Assembly (NCBI RefSeq): GCF_004364575.1
Contig: NZ_SOAG01000011.1
Span: forward strand, 27,102-91,101
Source of the DNA: Myroides indicus
Lineage (GTDB): Bacteria > Bacteroidota > Bacteroidia > Flavobacteriales > Flavobacteriaceae
Reading direction: 5' to 3'
DNA length: 64,000 bases
This document shows, one piece after another, positions 18,572-27,606 of the stretch (position 1 is its first letter; each line of letters starts with the position of its first letter). The notes beneath the pieces were generated by a model that was not told the origin of the DNA, did not search any database, and worked only from the letters and a program-made list of their open reading frames with translations. Both the position numbers and the translations under genes were made by a program.

Positions 18572-18716
18572 ATGTGTCTTTTTAGAAGATGATCAAACAG
18601 GTTAATTAACCATTTTTGTACTTACAAATGTATCATAAAACTTAGAATAATTAAATATTGACAGAGGTTTAGTTTTTAATAATTTTATTTAATCTTTGTA
18701 AGATAATGTAAAGATC

Positions 18717-19793
18717 GTGAAGAAGATAGTATTTTTGATTTTGTCATCCTTGTTTTTTATACCTGTTTTTGCTCAAAAAGCGCGTAAATATTCCAATGAG
18801 TTTTTGAATATAGGTGTAGATGCGGCTTCTATGGCAATGGCAAACAGTGTTGTGGCATCTGTGGATAATGTAAATGCGGTGTATTGGAATCCGGCAGGAT
18901 TAATGCAGCTTCAAAGCAAGCAGATAGCTCTGATGCATGCGAGCTATTTTGCTAATATTGCACAATATGATTACGGAGCATTTGCCATGCCTATTGACGA
19001 AAAGAGTGCAGTTGGATTTTCGATAATCCGCTTTGGAGTAGACGATATTATGGATACGACAGAATTGATTGATCAAAACGGAAATATTGATTATAATAGA
19101 ATAAATATGTTTTCGGCAGCAGATTACGCATTTGCCATTTCCTATGCGCGTAACACGCCAATTGAAGGATTGAGTTATGGAGCAAATGCAAAAGTAGTCA
19201 GACGGATTATTGGTAAATTTGCTAATTCTTGGGGATTTGGATTTGATGCAGGATTACAATATCATTCCAAATCAGGATGGCAGCTGGGAGTAATGGCAAG
19301 AGATATAACCACTACATATAATATGTGGAGCATTAATAAAAAAGAATTTGAAAAAATAAGCAATGCTATTCCTGATCAAAATCAAGAATTACCTGAAACA
19401 ACCGAAATCACGCTTCCCAAGCTTCAATTAGCGGGAGCAAGAAAATTTTATTTTAATAAGGATTTTTCCGTTCTCACTGCTTTAGGTTTAAATGTGGAAT
19501 TTGCCGAGACCAAAGCAATAATATCTACTAAAGGATTTAGTCTCTATCCAACTTTTGGAGTAGAGTTTGCATATACGGATTTGGTATATGTACGAGGAGG
19601 AATTGGTAATTTTCAAAAAAATATGCAGCTCGACGGTGTGGAAAAAGTAGAATTTCAACCTAATATCGGTATTGGATTTCACTACAAAGGCATTCAGATA
19701 GATTATGCTTTAACGGATATTGGAGATCAAAGTGCTGCTATATATTCCAATATTTTTTCTTTAAAACTGGATTTAGATATTTTTAGCAAATAA
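18717..19793 (+). CDS. PorV/PorQ family outer-membrane protein
   Basis: A 358-residue predicted outer-membrane beta-barrel that starts with GTG at 18717, giving a clean signal peptide (IVFLILSSLFFIPVFAQ). The mature N-terminus, NIGVDAASMAMANSVVA, then VYWNPAGLMQL, matches the PorV/PorQ family motif seen in porV at 12.6 kb. The C-terminus alternates as a barrel strand (NIFSLKLDLDIF). The family is linked to T9SS cargo handling, but this paralogue's role is unknown. Three bases separate it from the DUF4105 gene, so they form an operon. Confidence 0.85.
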   Translation: MKKIVFLILSSLFFIPVFAQKARKYSNEFLNIGVDAASMAMANSVVASVDNVNAVYWNPAGLMQLQSKQIALMHASYFANIAQYDYGAFAMPIDEKSAVGFSIIRFGVDDIMDTTELIDQNGNIDYNRINMFSAADYAFAISYARNTPIEGLSYGANAKVVRRIIGKFANSWGFGFDAGLQYHSKSGWQLGVMARDITTTYNMWSINKKEFEKISNAIPDQNQELPETTEITLPKLQLAGARKFYFNKDFSVLTALGLNVEFAETKAIISTKGFSLYPTFGVEFAYTDLVYVRGGIGNFQKNMQLDGVEKVEFQPNIGIGFHYKGIQIDYALTDIGDQSAAIYSNIFSLKLDLDIFSK

Positions 19794-19796
19794 AAA

Positions 19797-20915
19797 ATGA
19801 AAAGATATATATTGTTTTTTTTACTTCTATTGTGCTCGCCGATTTGGAGTGCAAAAAATGAAGAACCGCTTTCTGATACTGCTCAAATTAGTATTTTAAC
19901 TTGTGGGACGGGAGAAGAATTGTACGCTCTTTTCGGACATACTGCTATTCGGGTTTCTGATCCGATGCAGGGAATTGACAGGGTATATAACTATGGGTTG
20001 TTTGATTTTCTCACCCCTAATTTTTACGGTAAATTCGTAAAAGGCGATTTGTTATATTTTGTAGATTACGATACGTACAAAAACTTTTTAATAAGCTATA
20101 TATACGACGACAGAACTGTTTATGAACAGATTTTAGATTTGAACGATCAACAAAAACAAATCGTTTGGAATGAATTAAATGAATCTTTATCTGAAAACAA
20201 TAAATATTACATTTATAAATTTATCGATCAAAACTGTACCACTAAAGTAGTAGATATTGTCAATAATACGCTGGAGGTACCTTTGCGTACGACAGTGGAA
20301 GGAAACACCGCTTCATATCGAAAGATACTGAATACATATTTGCATAATCGGTATTTTGAAATGTTAGGAATCAATCTGATATTCGGTTCAAAAGTGGACA
20401 AAAAATCAGATTTGCTGTTTTTACCCGATAAGTTTATGAATGCGCTGGCATTGACTTCGGTAGCCGGAAAACCATTAGTAAAAGAAACACTGACCGTTTT
20501 TGAAGCCAGGCAGGGAAATCACACAGCTTGGTGGAATACGTTTATTTTTGCGTTAGTGCTTTCGGGAGGACTGATCGTATTGGGAAGATATAAAATAGCT
20601 CGTTACACTTATTTTTTCATTTTTGGATTACTGGGCGTTTTCTTTTTCGCTGTTGGATTTTATTCTTTGCATAAGGAACTGCTGGATAACAACAGTATAT
20701 TATTGTGTAATCCGCTTTTGGTATTTATACCTTTTTTAAAATGGAATAAAAAACTATACAGTATTGTGTTTGGAATTCCGCTTCTGCTTTTTATTGCTCT
20801 TAATATTACTTCAGAAAAACTTTGGATTAGTTTACCGGTAATTTTATTAATTTTGTTTAGTTTATTATTTGAAATATACTTTTTTAATTTTAAATTAAAT
20901 ACAAATAAGAAATAA
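19797..20915 (+). CDS. DUF4105 membrane protein, possible lipoprotein N-acyltransferase (Lnb-like)
   Basis: 372 residues: an N-terminal signal sequence, a periplasmic DUF4105 domain at about 30-240, and four or five membrane helices at the C-terminus. Conserved candidate catalytic residues are visible, the His in LFGHTAIRV (about 49) and the Cys in QNCTTKVVD (about 146). DUF4105 proteins include the recently described Bacteroides lipoprotein N-acyltransferase Lnb, which completes lipoprotein maturation. That link is from my recall of the literature and I cannot confirm orthology here. It is tightly coupled to the PorV/PorQ-like gene and followed after 17 bases by a CpsB-like phosphatase. Confidence 0.75.
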   Translation: MKRYILFFLLLLCSPIWSAKNEEPLSDTAQISILTCGTGEELYALFGHTAIRVSDPMQGIDRVYNYGLFDFLTPNFYGKFVKGDLLYFVDYDTYKNFLISYIYDDRTVYEQILDLNDQQKQIVWNELNESLSENNKYYIYKFIDQNCTTKVVDIVNNTLEVPLRTTVEGNTASYRKILNTYLHNRYFEMLGINLIFGSKVDKKSDLLFLPDKFMNALALTSVAGKPLVKETLTVFEARQGNHTAWWNTFIFALVLSGGLIVLGRYKIARYTYFFIFGLLGVFFFAVGFYSLHKELLDNNSILLCNPLLVFIPFLKWNKKLYSIVFGIPLLLFIALNITSEKLWISLPVILLILFSLLFEIYFFNFKLNTNKK

Positions 20916-20932
20916 TACTTAAATAAAGAATT

Positions 20933-21670
20933 ATGTTTTCGTTTTTTAAGACAAAGCCGCTTTTAAAACATTTGATTCCTCAAAATTTTGTAGATATACA
21001 CTCACATTTATTGTTTGGAATCGATGACGGAGCAAAAGATAAAGAAAATACCAAAGAACTCCTTTTAAATTTAAAGCAATTGGGATTTGAACAAGCTATA
21101 ACTACTCCTCATACTACTCCATTAGTATGGGATAACACCAAAGAACAGATTTTAGCAAAATATGAAGAAGTAAAAAGTGTTTTACCTGTTGAAACGAAGG
21201 CTTTAAATTTGAGGGTTGCTTCGGAATATTTGATGGACGAAAGTTTTTTACATCGGTTAGAAAACGAAAAGCTATTAACATTAAAAGACAATTACGTTTT
21301 AGTGGAAATGTCTTATATGAATCCTCCGGTTCAATTATACGATATTTTATTTCAGTTAAAATCCAGAGGTTATGATATTGTATTAGCGCATCCTGAACGT
21401 TATAATTTTTATCATCAAAACGAAGAAGCTTATAAAAAATTAAAACGGACAGGCTGTAAATTTCAGATGAACTTATTATCGGTAACCGGCTATTACGGTA
21501 ATCACGTTTTAGAAGCAGCAAATCATCTGCTCGATGGAGATATGATAGATTTTGTAGGTTCCGATATTCACCATGTAAGACATGTTAAAGCTTTTGAAAA
21601 TAAGATACAGATTAAAAATGTACAAAATTTTGAAAAAGCAATCCAGAACAATCAATTTTTTAGAATATAA
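20933..21670 (+). CDS. CpsB/CapC-family PHP-domain tyrosine phosphatase-like protein
   Basis: 245 residues with the PHP metal-binding pattern: FVDIHSHLLFGIDDGA (about 21-36), TTPHTTP (about 59), LVEMSYM, VLAHPERYNFY (about 146), and DFVGSDIHHVRH near the end. Such proteins dephosphorylate the tyrosine kinases that control capsule or exopolysaccharide export in several phyla. In Flavobacteriaceae they are often loosely called histidinol phosphatases. No polysaccharide genes lie next to it here, so its partner is unknown. It follows the DUF4105 gene in the same operon. Confidence 0.85.
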   Translation: MFSFFKTKPLLKHLIPQNFVDIHSHLLFGIDDGAKDKENTKELLLNLKQLGFEQAITTPHTTPLVWDNTKEQILAKYEEVKSVLPVETKALNLRVASEYLMDESFLHRLENEKLLTLKDNYVLVEMSYMNPPVQLYDILFQLKSRGYDIVLAHPERYNFYHQNEEAYKKLKRTGCKFQMNLLSVTGYYGNHVLEAANHLLDGDMIDFVGSDIHHVRHVKAFENKIQIKNVQNFEKAIQNNQFFRI

Positions 21671-21700
21671 ACTTTTAAATTTTGGAGAATACTTCCCAAA

Positions 21701-21841
21701 TTATATTGGATAATAACTTATAATAGATAATTGGGGTTCTCTTTTACTTTTTGATTTAAAGTTTCTGTTGTCTATTAATTTAGACACGCTTATGAACAAT
21801 AATAATTGCACTATAATAATACTACCAATAATTTTTTTCAT
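21701..21841 (-). CDS. Possible small membrane or secreted peptide (46 aa)
   Basis: An ATG-started frame on the minus strand encodes 46 residues. It begins with a hydrophobic, signal-like stretch (MKKIIGSIIIVQLLLFISV) followed by a basic segment (NFKSKSKREPQ). The frame fits within a gap that otherwise lacks genes. There is no recognisable family and no clear ribosome binding site, although flavobacterial sites are often weak. It could equally be chance in AT-rich DNA. Confidence 0.3.
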   Translation of the reverse strand: MKKIIGSIIIVQLLLFISVSKLIDNRNFKSKSKREPQLSIISYYPI

Positions 21842-21964
21842 CTAATAATTAAAAACAACGTTTTAATAGCTAGATATTTATAATATTAAGGAAGAATAGT
21901 TGTCTAAAAAGAAGGTGTAAATTATGCTAAATAAGCATATTTACTGCAATTTACTCGGATTTGG

Positions 21965-21997
21965 TTGGTCTGAATTGAATAAAAAAGTTTATTTTTG
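21965..21997 (+). promoter_or_regulatory. Likely promoter of the histone-like gene
   Basis: TATTTTTG at 21990-21997 matches TAnnTTTG, and TTG at 21965-21967 gives a -33 element at 22-base spacing. The start codon is 25 bases downstream of the -7 element. Confidence 0.45.
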
Positions 21998-22021
21998 AGA
22001 TTCAATTAATAAAATAGAAAA

Positions 22022-22198
22022 ATGAAAGAACTGATCGAAAAAATCAATGCAGAATTTGAATCATTCAAATTAGAATCGGGAGAACAAGCAGAAAAAGGAA
22101 ACAAGGCCGCAGGTACAAGAGCACGAAAAGCAACTTTAAACTTAGAGAAGTTGTTAAAAGAGTTTAGAAAAACCTCTTTAGAAGCATCTAAAAATTAA
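22022..22198 (+). CDS. Hc1-type histone H1-like DNA-binding protein
   Basis: A 58-residue, Lys-rich helical protein (MKELIEKINAEFESFKLE at the start, AGTRARKATLNLEKLL in the middle). It matches the short histone H1/Hc1-like proteins abundant in Bacteroidota, thought to bind and compact DNA. The key segment GNKAAGTRARKATLNLEKL is the family signature: an AxxRARK helix. It has its own promoter-like element and a perfect-palindrome terminator six bases after the stop, so it is a single-gene transcript. Confidence 0.85.
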   Translation: MKELIEKINAEFESFKLESGEQAEKGNKAAGTRARKATLNLEKLLKEFRKTSLEASKN

Positions 22199-22203
22199 AT
22201 TAA

Positions 22204-22229
22204 AAATCCGCTGAAATTTCAGCGGATTT
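22204..22229 (+). terminator. Terminator after the histone-like gene
   Basis: A perfect 13-bp palindrome (AAATCCGCTGAAA, 22204-22216, with 22217-22229) starts six bases after the stop codon. Confidence 0.8.
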
Positions 22230-22242
22230 ATTAAATTGTTCT

Positions 22243-22260
22243 CTTATAGAATTCTATAAG
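22243..22260. repeat. Perfect 18-bp palindrome
   Basis: CTTATAGAATTCTATAAG is fully self-complementary and lies between two terminator hairpins. It has no T-run of its own, so it is not a normal terminator. It could be a protein-binding operator, though nothing starts close to it on either strand. Confidence 0.4.
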
Positions 22261-22281
22261 TTATATTGAAAGGGATGTTTG

Positions 22282-22318
22282 AAAACAAAAAAGCTACCAT
22301 TGGCAGCTTTTTTGTTTT
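22282..22318 (-). terminator. Terminator of the DUF1573 gene
   Basis: Stem AAAACAAAAAAGCT (22282-22295) pairs with 22305-22318, extended inside by a short C-C/G-G pairing. It lies about 20 bases beyond the DUF1573 stop on the minus strand, and with A/T runs on both sides it may work in both directions. Confidence 0.75.
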
Positions 22319-22338
22319 ATCATCTTTGTTTTAGTTGT

Positions 22339-22728
22339 TTATTGTTGAACAACTTCACCTTTAATTCTTAAAGGAATAATTCCTTTTTCATAATTAGCAG
22401 CATTGGATTCAACAGTAATTGTACGGCTGATTCTTCCTACTGACATATTGTATTTTACGTCAATTTTACCTGTTTTTCCCGGTAAAATCGGTTCAGTTGG
22501 TTTGGAAGGCACTGTACAACCGCAAGTAGAACGAACATTTGTGATAATCAAAGGCTCATCTCCTGTGTTAGTGAACTCAAACGATCTTAAGCCGTCGTCC
22601 TGACCTTTAACTACAGTTCCGTAATCAATCGTGTTGTTTTCTGCTGCAAACTCGATTTTAGGACCTTGTTGTGCAAAAGAAATAGCACTGGTCAATACTA
22701 AAGCTAATAATGCAAATAATTTTTTCAT
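22339..22728 (-). CDS. DUF1573 domain secreted protein
   Basis: 129 residues with a signal peptide (LFALLALVLTSAISFAQ) and one DUF1573 immunoglobulin-like domain: IDYGTVVKGQDDGLRSFEFT, then LIITNVRSTCGCTVPSKP with the family CGCT motif, then GKIDVKYN and an ending of IPLRIKGEV. Such proteins are periplasmic or outer-membrane-associated in Bacteroidota; the role is unknown. It is divergent from valS with a 236-base AT-rich spacer in which I see no clear regulatory structure. Confidence 0.9.
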   Translation of the reverse strand: MKKLFALLALVLTSAISFAQQGPKIEFAAENNTIDYGTVVKGQDDGLRSFEFTNTGDEPLIITNVRSTCGCTVPSKPTEPILPGKTGKIDVKYNMSVGRISRTITVESNAANYEKGIIPLRIKGEVVQQ

Positions 22729-22964
22729 TGTAAAAATCTTTTTGTTGATTCGTAAAATTATAAACTTTTAAAAATAAAACAAATTTTTTATTGTAATCCT
22801 TCTGTCAGATTACTTTCATAATTCGTGACTTATGGCTATTTTTGCCTGTTACAAATATATAAAAAAAGGAATTATAGATTTTATTTTAAAAGATAAAAAT
22901 GAATAGTTGTTAATTCTTTTTTAATATAGCTGATGTGTTAAAAATAAATAAAATACGTAATTAG

Positions 22965-25598
22965 ATGACAGTTCCTGCGCAATTTGACGCTAAAGAAGTA
23001 GAGCAAAAGTGGTATCAATACTGGATGGAAAATAAATATTTCTACTCAGTGCCTGATCAGAGAGAGCCTTATACAATTGTAATTCCTCCGCCGAATGTGA
23101 CAGGAGTATTGCATATGGGGCATATGCTAAATAACACAATACAAGATGTGCTGATACGCCGTGCAAGATTAAAAGGACTCAACGCTTGTTGGGTGCCCGG
23201 TACGGATCACGCTTCTATTGCTACCGAAGCAAAAGTCGTCGCTAAATTGAAAGAGCAGGGAATTAATAAGCATGATTTATCGCGCGAGGAATTTTTGACA
23301 CATGCCTGGGATTGGACGAATGAATATGGTGGAGTTATTTTGGAACAGCTTAAAAAACTGGGATGCTCATGTGATTGGGACAGAACTAAATTTACAATGG
23401 ATCATGAAATGTCTGAGCAAGTTCTCAAAACATTTGTGGATCTGTATAACAAAGGACTAATTTACCGCGGTTATCGCATGGTAAACTGGGATCCGGAGGC
23501 TAAAACAACCCTATCTGACGAAGAAGTTATTTACGAAGAGCGTCAGGGGAAACTTTATCATGTCAATTATCAAATTGAAGGAAGCGAAGAATATTTGACT
23601 ATTGCCACTACACGTCCCGAAACTATTTTGGGAGATACTGCAATTTGTATAAATCCCAATGATGAAAGGTATAGTCATTTAAAAGGGAAAAAAGCCATTG
23701 TTCCGATATGCAATCGCGTTGTACCTATTATTTTTGACGAGTATGTGGATGTAGAATTTGGAACGGGATGCTTAAAAGTAACGCCAGCCCATGATATTAA
23801 TGATAAAAATTTGGGTGAACGCCATAATCTGGAAATCATAGACATCTTTAATCCTGATGCTACTTTAAACGATTTCGGAATGCATTACAAAGGAAAAGAT
23901 CGCTTTGTGGTTCGCAAGGAAATTGAAAAAGAGCTTTCTGAAATAGGTGCTTTGGCAAGAGTAGAAGATTACGTCAATAATGTTGGAACATCCGAGAGAA
24001 CAAAAGCGGTTATTGAGCCAAGGCTGTCTGACCAATGGTTTTTGAAAATGGAACAATTGACAAAACCAGCATTAGCAGCTGTACTGGATACAGAAATAAT
24101 CAAATTGTATCCGAGCAGATATAACAATACGTATAAAAGCTGGCTGGAAAATATTCACGATTGGAATATTTCCCGTCAATTGTGGTGGGGACATCAGATT
24201 CCAGCTTATTATTACGGAGATAGTAAGGAGGATTTTGTAGTAGCCGAAACGAAAGAAAAAGCTTTGGAACTGGCACGTACAAAATCAGGAAATGCAGACT
24301 TATCGGTAGAAAACTTAAAGCAAGATGAAGATGTATTGGATACCTGGTTTTCTGCATGGCTCTGGCCTATGTCTGTTTTTAACGGTATTTCCTGTCCCGA
24401 TAATAAAGAGTTTAACTATTATTATCCTACCAATGATCTGGTAACCGGTCCGGATATTATCTTTTTCTGGGTTGCGCGTATGATTATGGCAGGTTATGAA
24501 TATACCGGTAAAAAACCTTTTACGAATGTTTATTTTACAGGAATTGTACGAGATAAACTGAGAAGAAAAATGTCTAAATCATTAGGAAACTCACCTGATG
24601 CTTTAGGTTTGATTGACAAATTTGGAGCAGATGGCGTACGGGTAGGATTGCTGCTTTCCGCTTCGGCAGGGAATGATATTCTGTTTGATGAAGAATTGTG
24701 TGCGCAAGGAAAAGCATTTACTAATAAAGTGTGGAATGCTTTCAGGTTGATAAAAGGATGGGAAGTTGATTCTGCTATTGCACAACCCGATTACGCTAAG
24801 GTGGCATTAGAATGGTATGAAACCAAGTTGCAAAAAACACTGGTTGAAATTGAAGATTACTTTGACAAATATAGAATTTCAGATGCATTGATGTATATCT
24901 ATAAATTAGTTTGGGATGATTTTTGTTCATGGTTTCTTGAAATGATTAAGCCAGGATATCAACAGCCTATAGATGCAGTAACGTATGCTAAGACAATTGA
25001 ATTGTTGGAAGCAAACCTGAAATTATTACACCCTTTTATGCCGTTTTTATCAGAAGAAATCTGGCAGCATATTAAAGAGCGCTCAGCTAAAGAAGCTTTA
25101 GTAGTTTCTGCATGGCCGCAAGTAAAGTCGTTTAATGAAGATTTAATTAAAGGATTTGAATTTGTAACTGAGGTTATTGCAGGTATAAGAACAGTCAGAA
25201 AAGACAAAAATATTCCGTTTAAAGAAACAATTGAGCTTAAAGTACTGAATAACGAAAAATCGCCGTCTTATTTTGATGTAATTATTTCAAAACTAGGAAA
25301 TATTGCTTCTTTGGAGTATGTAACAGAGCAGGTAAGCGGAGCATTGTCGTATCGAGTAAAATCAAATGAATATTTTATTCCTGTAACAGGAAGCGTAAAT
25401 GTAGAAGAAGAAATTGAAAAACTGGAAGCAGAACTAAAATATCTGCAAGGCTTTTTAAAAGCAGTACGGGGAAAGCTGTCCAATGAAAAATTTGTTGGCG
25501 GAGCTCCTGCTCAGGTGGTAGATAACGAACGCAAAAAAGAAGCAGATGCACTGGCAAAAATTGCAACTATCGAGCATAGTTTGGCAGGGTTAAAGTAA
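22965..25598 (+). CDS. valS: Valyl-tRNA synthetase
   Basis: A class Ia synthetase that charges tRNA-Val and edits mischarged threonine. The 877 residues show the HIGH motif as [14 protein letters not shown] (about 42-55), the editing (CP1) domain with [13 protein letters not shown] (about 210), [13 protein letters not shown], and the KMSKS loop [13 protein letters not shown] (about 530). The C-terminal coiled coil ([19 protein letters not shown], about 810 onward) is the tRNA-binding arm. A terminator follows at once. No T-box is expected in this phylum and none is seen. Confidence 0.98.
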   Translation: MTVPAQFDAKEVEQKWYQYWMENKYFYSVPDQREPYTIVIPPPNVTGVLHMGHMLNNTIQDVLIRRARLKGLNACWVPGTDHASIATEAKVVAKLKEQGINKHDLSREEFLTHAWDWTNEYGGVILEQLKKLGCSCDWDRTKFTMDHEMSEQVLKTFVDLYNKGLIYRGYRMVNWDPEAKTTLSDEEVIYEERQGKLYHVNYQIEGSEEYLTIATTRPETILGDTAICINPNDERYSHLKGKKAIVPICNRVVPIIFDEYVDVEFGTGCLKVTPAHDINDKNLGERHNLEIIDIFNPDATLNDFGMHYKGKDRFVVRKEIEKELSEIGALARVEDYVNNVGTSERTKAVIEPRLSDQWFLKMEQLTKPALAAVLDTEIIKLYPSRYNNTYKSWLENIHDWNISRQLWWGHQIPAYYYGDSKEDFVVAETKEKALELARTKSGNADLSVENLKQDEDVLDTWFSAWLWPMSVFNGISCPDNKEFNYYYPTNDLVTGPDIIFFWVARMIMAGYEYTGKKPFTNVYFTGIVRDKLRRKMSKSLGNSPDALGLIDKFGADGVRVGLLLSASAGNDILFDEELCAQGKAFTNKVWNAFRLIKGWEVDSAIAQPDYAKVALEWYETKLQKTLVEIEDYFDKYRISDALMYIYKLVWDDFCSWFLEMIKPGYQQPIDAVTYAKTIELLEANLKLLHPFMPFLSEEIWQHIKERSAKEALVVSAWPQVKSFNEDLIKGFEFVTEVIAGIRTVRKDKNIPFKETIELKVLNNEKSPSYFDVIISKLGNIASLEYVTEQVSGALSYRVKSNEYFIPVTGSVNVEEEIEKLEAELKYLQGFLKAVRGKLSNEKFVGGAPAQVVDNERKKEADALAKIATIEHSLAGLK

Positions 25599-25603
25599 AA
25601 CAT

Positions 25604-25634
25604 AAAAAAGAGCTGTCAAATACAGCTCTTTTTT
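25604..25634 (+). terminator. Terminator after valS
   Basis: Stem AAAAAAGAGCTGT (25604-25616) and its complement at 25622-25634 with a 5-base loop, ending in a T-run. Confidence 0.85.
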
Positions 25635-25649
25635 TTATCTTCGGATGTT

Positions 25650-26282
25650 ATGAAAATTAATTTGCATACTCACACCTTTACTGATAGTAAAAATGGTATT
25701 GAGATTGTTAATCAATATCCCAATCGATTAGATACTTCAATCAAATATTTTTCTGTTGGAATTCACCCCTGGTATATCGTTGAAAATAAAATAGAAAAAG
25801 AATTGCAACTCATGAAAGAGACATTAAATCATCCTAATTGTTTGGCAATCGGAGAATGCGGATTAGACAAAAAAATTGATTTACCGTTAAAAATACAGGT
25901 CGAAGTATTTAAGAAGCAACTGAAACTTGCAGAAAAATATAAAAAAGCAGTAATTTTGCACGTCGTTTCAGCGTATCAGGAAATTATCAGTTTGAAAAAG
26001 GAAATGAAAATAAGCAACCCATTGATTATTCATGGATTTAATAAGAAAAAACAGGTTGCAGAATCACTTTGGAAAAACGGATTTTACTTGTCTTTTGGCA
26101 AAGCTCTTGTTGATAACGAACAGGTGCAGGAAGCGTTTTTGAATACTCCGGAGAATCATGTTTTTTTGGAAACGGATGATTCTGAAGTAACTATAGAAGC
26201 TGTTTATGAAAAGGCAATTGCGTTGAAGCCCAATATAGAGATGCTGATAGAAAAAAACTTTTCTAAACTTTTTAAAATTTAA
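25650..26282 (+). CDS. TatD family metal-dependent hydrolase
   Basis: A 210-residue TIM-barrel hydrolase, shorter than classic TatD (~260), as is usual for the Bacteroidota branch. Metal-binding landmarks: NLHTHTF (about 4-9), GIHPWY, AIGECGLDKK (about 71), VILHVVSAYQEI (about 106), IIHGFNKKK, and FLETDDSEV (about 175). TatD proteins are linked to 3'-5' DNA exonuclease or D-aminoacyl-tRNA deacylase activity; the substrate here is uncertain. It precedes tcdA by 24 bases. Confidence 0.88.
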   Translation: MKINLHTHTFTDSKNGIEIVNQYPNRLDTSIKYFSVGIHPWYIVENKIEKELQLMKETLNHPNCLAIGECGLDKKIDLPLKIQVEVFKKQLKLAEKYKKAVILHVVSAYQEIISLKKEMKISNPLIIHGFNKKKQVAESLWKNGFYLSFGKALVDNEQVQEAFLNTPENHVFLETDDSEVTIEAVYEKAIALKPNIEMLIEKNFSKLFKI

Positions 26283-26306
26283 AAAAGGCAGATAAAAATA
26301 GATAAA

Positions 26307-27026
26307 ATGGCAGTTTGGCAAGAAAGAGCAGAATTACTTTTTAAAGAAGAAGGTCTTCAAAAATTGAAAAAAGCAAAAGTAATGGTTGTCGGAATGGGAG
26401 GAGTAGGATCATTTGCGGCAGAATTTTTAGCAAGAGCAGGCGTTGGGAGCATGACTATTGTGGATGGTGATACTGTGGATATTACAAATATCAACAGGCA
26501 GCTTCCGGCGTTGCATTCTACTATCGGGAAGGCTAAAGTGCAAATTGTAGGGGATCGGTTGATGGATATCAACCCCGAATTGAATTTAGTAAAGATAGAA
26601 GAATTTATTTCACCTGAAAGAGCACACGAAATTATAACTGAGGATTTTGATTATATCTTAGATTGTATTGACAGTATTACTCCTAAAGTAAACCTTATTT
26701 TGGCGGCAAAGCGGAAACGAGTAAAAGTTATCAGTGCCATGGGAGCAGGAGGGAAGATGCAGGCATCTAAAATAGTTATTAAAGATATTGCTAAAACAGA
26801 CGTTTGTCCATTGGCCAAACAAATTAGAAAACGCTTAAAGAAAGAAGGAATTTCTTCGGGAGTCAAAGCTGTGTTTTCTAAAGAAAAACCAGATGAAAGC
26901 AGTCTGAAAATGACAGACGGAACTAATTTTAAAAAATCATTTTTCGGAACTAACAGTTGGATTCCTGCCTTATTTGGTCTGCATTCTGCAGAATACGTAG
27001 TACGCTATATTCTATCAAAAGAATAA
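26307..27026 (+). CDS. tcdA: tRNA threonylcarbamoyladenosine dehydratase
   Basis: An E1-like (ThiF family) enzyme that cyclises t6A37 to ct6A in ANN-decoding tRNAs using ATP. The 239 residues include the nucleotide-binding VMVVGMGGVGSFAAEFLARA (about 25-44), DGDTVDITNINRQLPAL (about 52-68), and the central DYILDCIDSITPK. The family insert KAVFSKEKPDESS is present near 190. It follows the TatD-like gene and is closed by a terminator at 27055. Confidence 0.92.
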   Translation: MAVWQERAELLFKEEGLQKLKKAKVMVVGMGGVGSFAAEFLARAGVGSMTIVDGDTVDITNINRQLPALHSTIGKAKVQIVGDRLMDINPELNLVKIEEFISPERAHEIITEDFDYILDCIDSITPKVNLILAAKRKRVKVISAMGAGGKMQASKIVIKDIAKTDVCPLAKQIRKRLKKEGISSGVKAVFSKEKPDESSLKMTDGTNFKKSFFGTNSWIPALFGLHSAEYVVRYILSKE

Positions 27027-27054
27027 TTACAAATACTAAAATGAGTTATTTTAG

Positions 27055-27076
27055 CCGGAAGTTTTTCCGGTTTTTT
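27055..27076 (+). terminator. Terminator after tcdA
   Basis: Stem CCGGAA/TTCCGG (27055-27060 and 27065-27070), 4-base loop, followed by six T. Confidence 0.75.
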
Positions 27077-27130
27077 GTGTCTGACACAAAATTTTGAGAA
27101 ATCTATCTTTACTGATTGAACAGAAAGATA
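27073..27130. promoter_or_regulatory. Two inverted repeats upstream of the Fur-family gene (candidate operators)
   Basis: First, TTTTGTGTC-T-GACACAAAA at 27073-27091 is a perfect 9+1+9 palindrome that shares bases with the tcdA terminator T-run. Second, TATCTTTACTG (27104-27114) pairs with CAGAAAGATA (27121-27130) apart from one bulged base. A TATCTTTG element at 27152-27159 fits the -7 consensus. Fur-family regulators often control their own promoters, so one of these may be the autoregulatory site; this is inference. Confidence 0.45.
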
Positions 27131-27186
27131 TATACTAACTAAAAATAAGCTTATCTTTGTGTAACAGATTATATATTTTGAACGAG

Positions 27187-27606
27187 ATGAAGGCAGATGT
27201 ATTAGAAAAAGAATTGCTCAGTAAAAATATAAACCCTACAGCTATGCGCTTGTTGGTTTTGAAATTTTTTAAACAACAGCATAAGGCAGTTACATTAGGA
27301 GATATTGAAGCAGGTTTTGATCAGTCGGACAGAGTAACTCTTTACAGAACGGTAAAAACATTTGAGAGTAAAGGACTGATTCATAGTATAACTTCTAATA
27401 ATGTTACGCAGTATGCGTTGTGTAACTCGGATTGTAACGAAAAAAAACATCGTGATACACATGTACATTTTGTCTGCCGGAATTGCGGACAGACAATTTG
27501 CTTAACTCAGGTTTTAATTCCAGACGTTGAAGTGCCTGCGGCGGGTTTTGTAGTGGATGATGTTGAAATGGTATTTAAAGGCGTTTGTGCAGACTGTGAA
27601 CTGTAA
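27187..27606 (+). CDS. Fur family transcriptional regulator
   Basis: 139 residues from the ATG at 27187; a TTG ten codons earlier is less likely because it overlaps the -7 element. The winged-helix domain includes NPTAMRLLVLKFF, DIEAGF and DRVTLYRTVKTFESKGLIH. The metal-binding region has CNSDCNEKKHRDTHVHFVC, the CxxC pair CRNC, and a C-terminal GVCADC, consistent with structural zinc. Whether it senses iron, zinc (Zur) or peroxide (PerR) cannot be decided. It is convergent with the YpdA-like gene, their stop codons adjoining with no spacer. Confidence 0.9.
   Translation: MKADVLEKELLSKNINPTAMRLLVLKFFKQQHKAVTLGDIEAGFDQSDRVTLYRTVKTFESKGLIHSITSNNVTQYALCNSDCNEKKHRDTHVHFVCRNCGQTICLTQVLIPDVEVPAAGFVVDDVEMVFKGVCADCEL

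Larger units (their letters stand above)
21671..22021. other. Intergenic region before the histone-like gene
   Basis: This AT-rich 351-base gap contains a possible 46-residue membrane peptide on the minus strand (21701-21841) and the probable promoter of the histone-like gene at 21965-21997. I see no strong terminator after the phosphatase gene and no RNA gene. Confidence 0.5.

Noticed and set aside
21114..21521. 135-codon minus-strand frame inside the PHP phosphatase gene
   Set aside because: It is opposite a clearly coding gene and lacks any recognisable motif.
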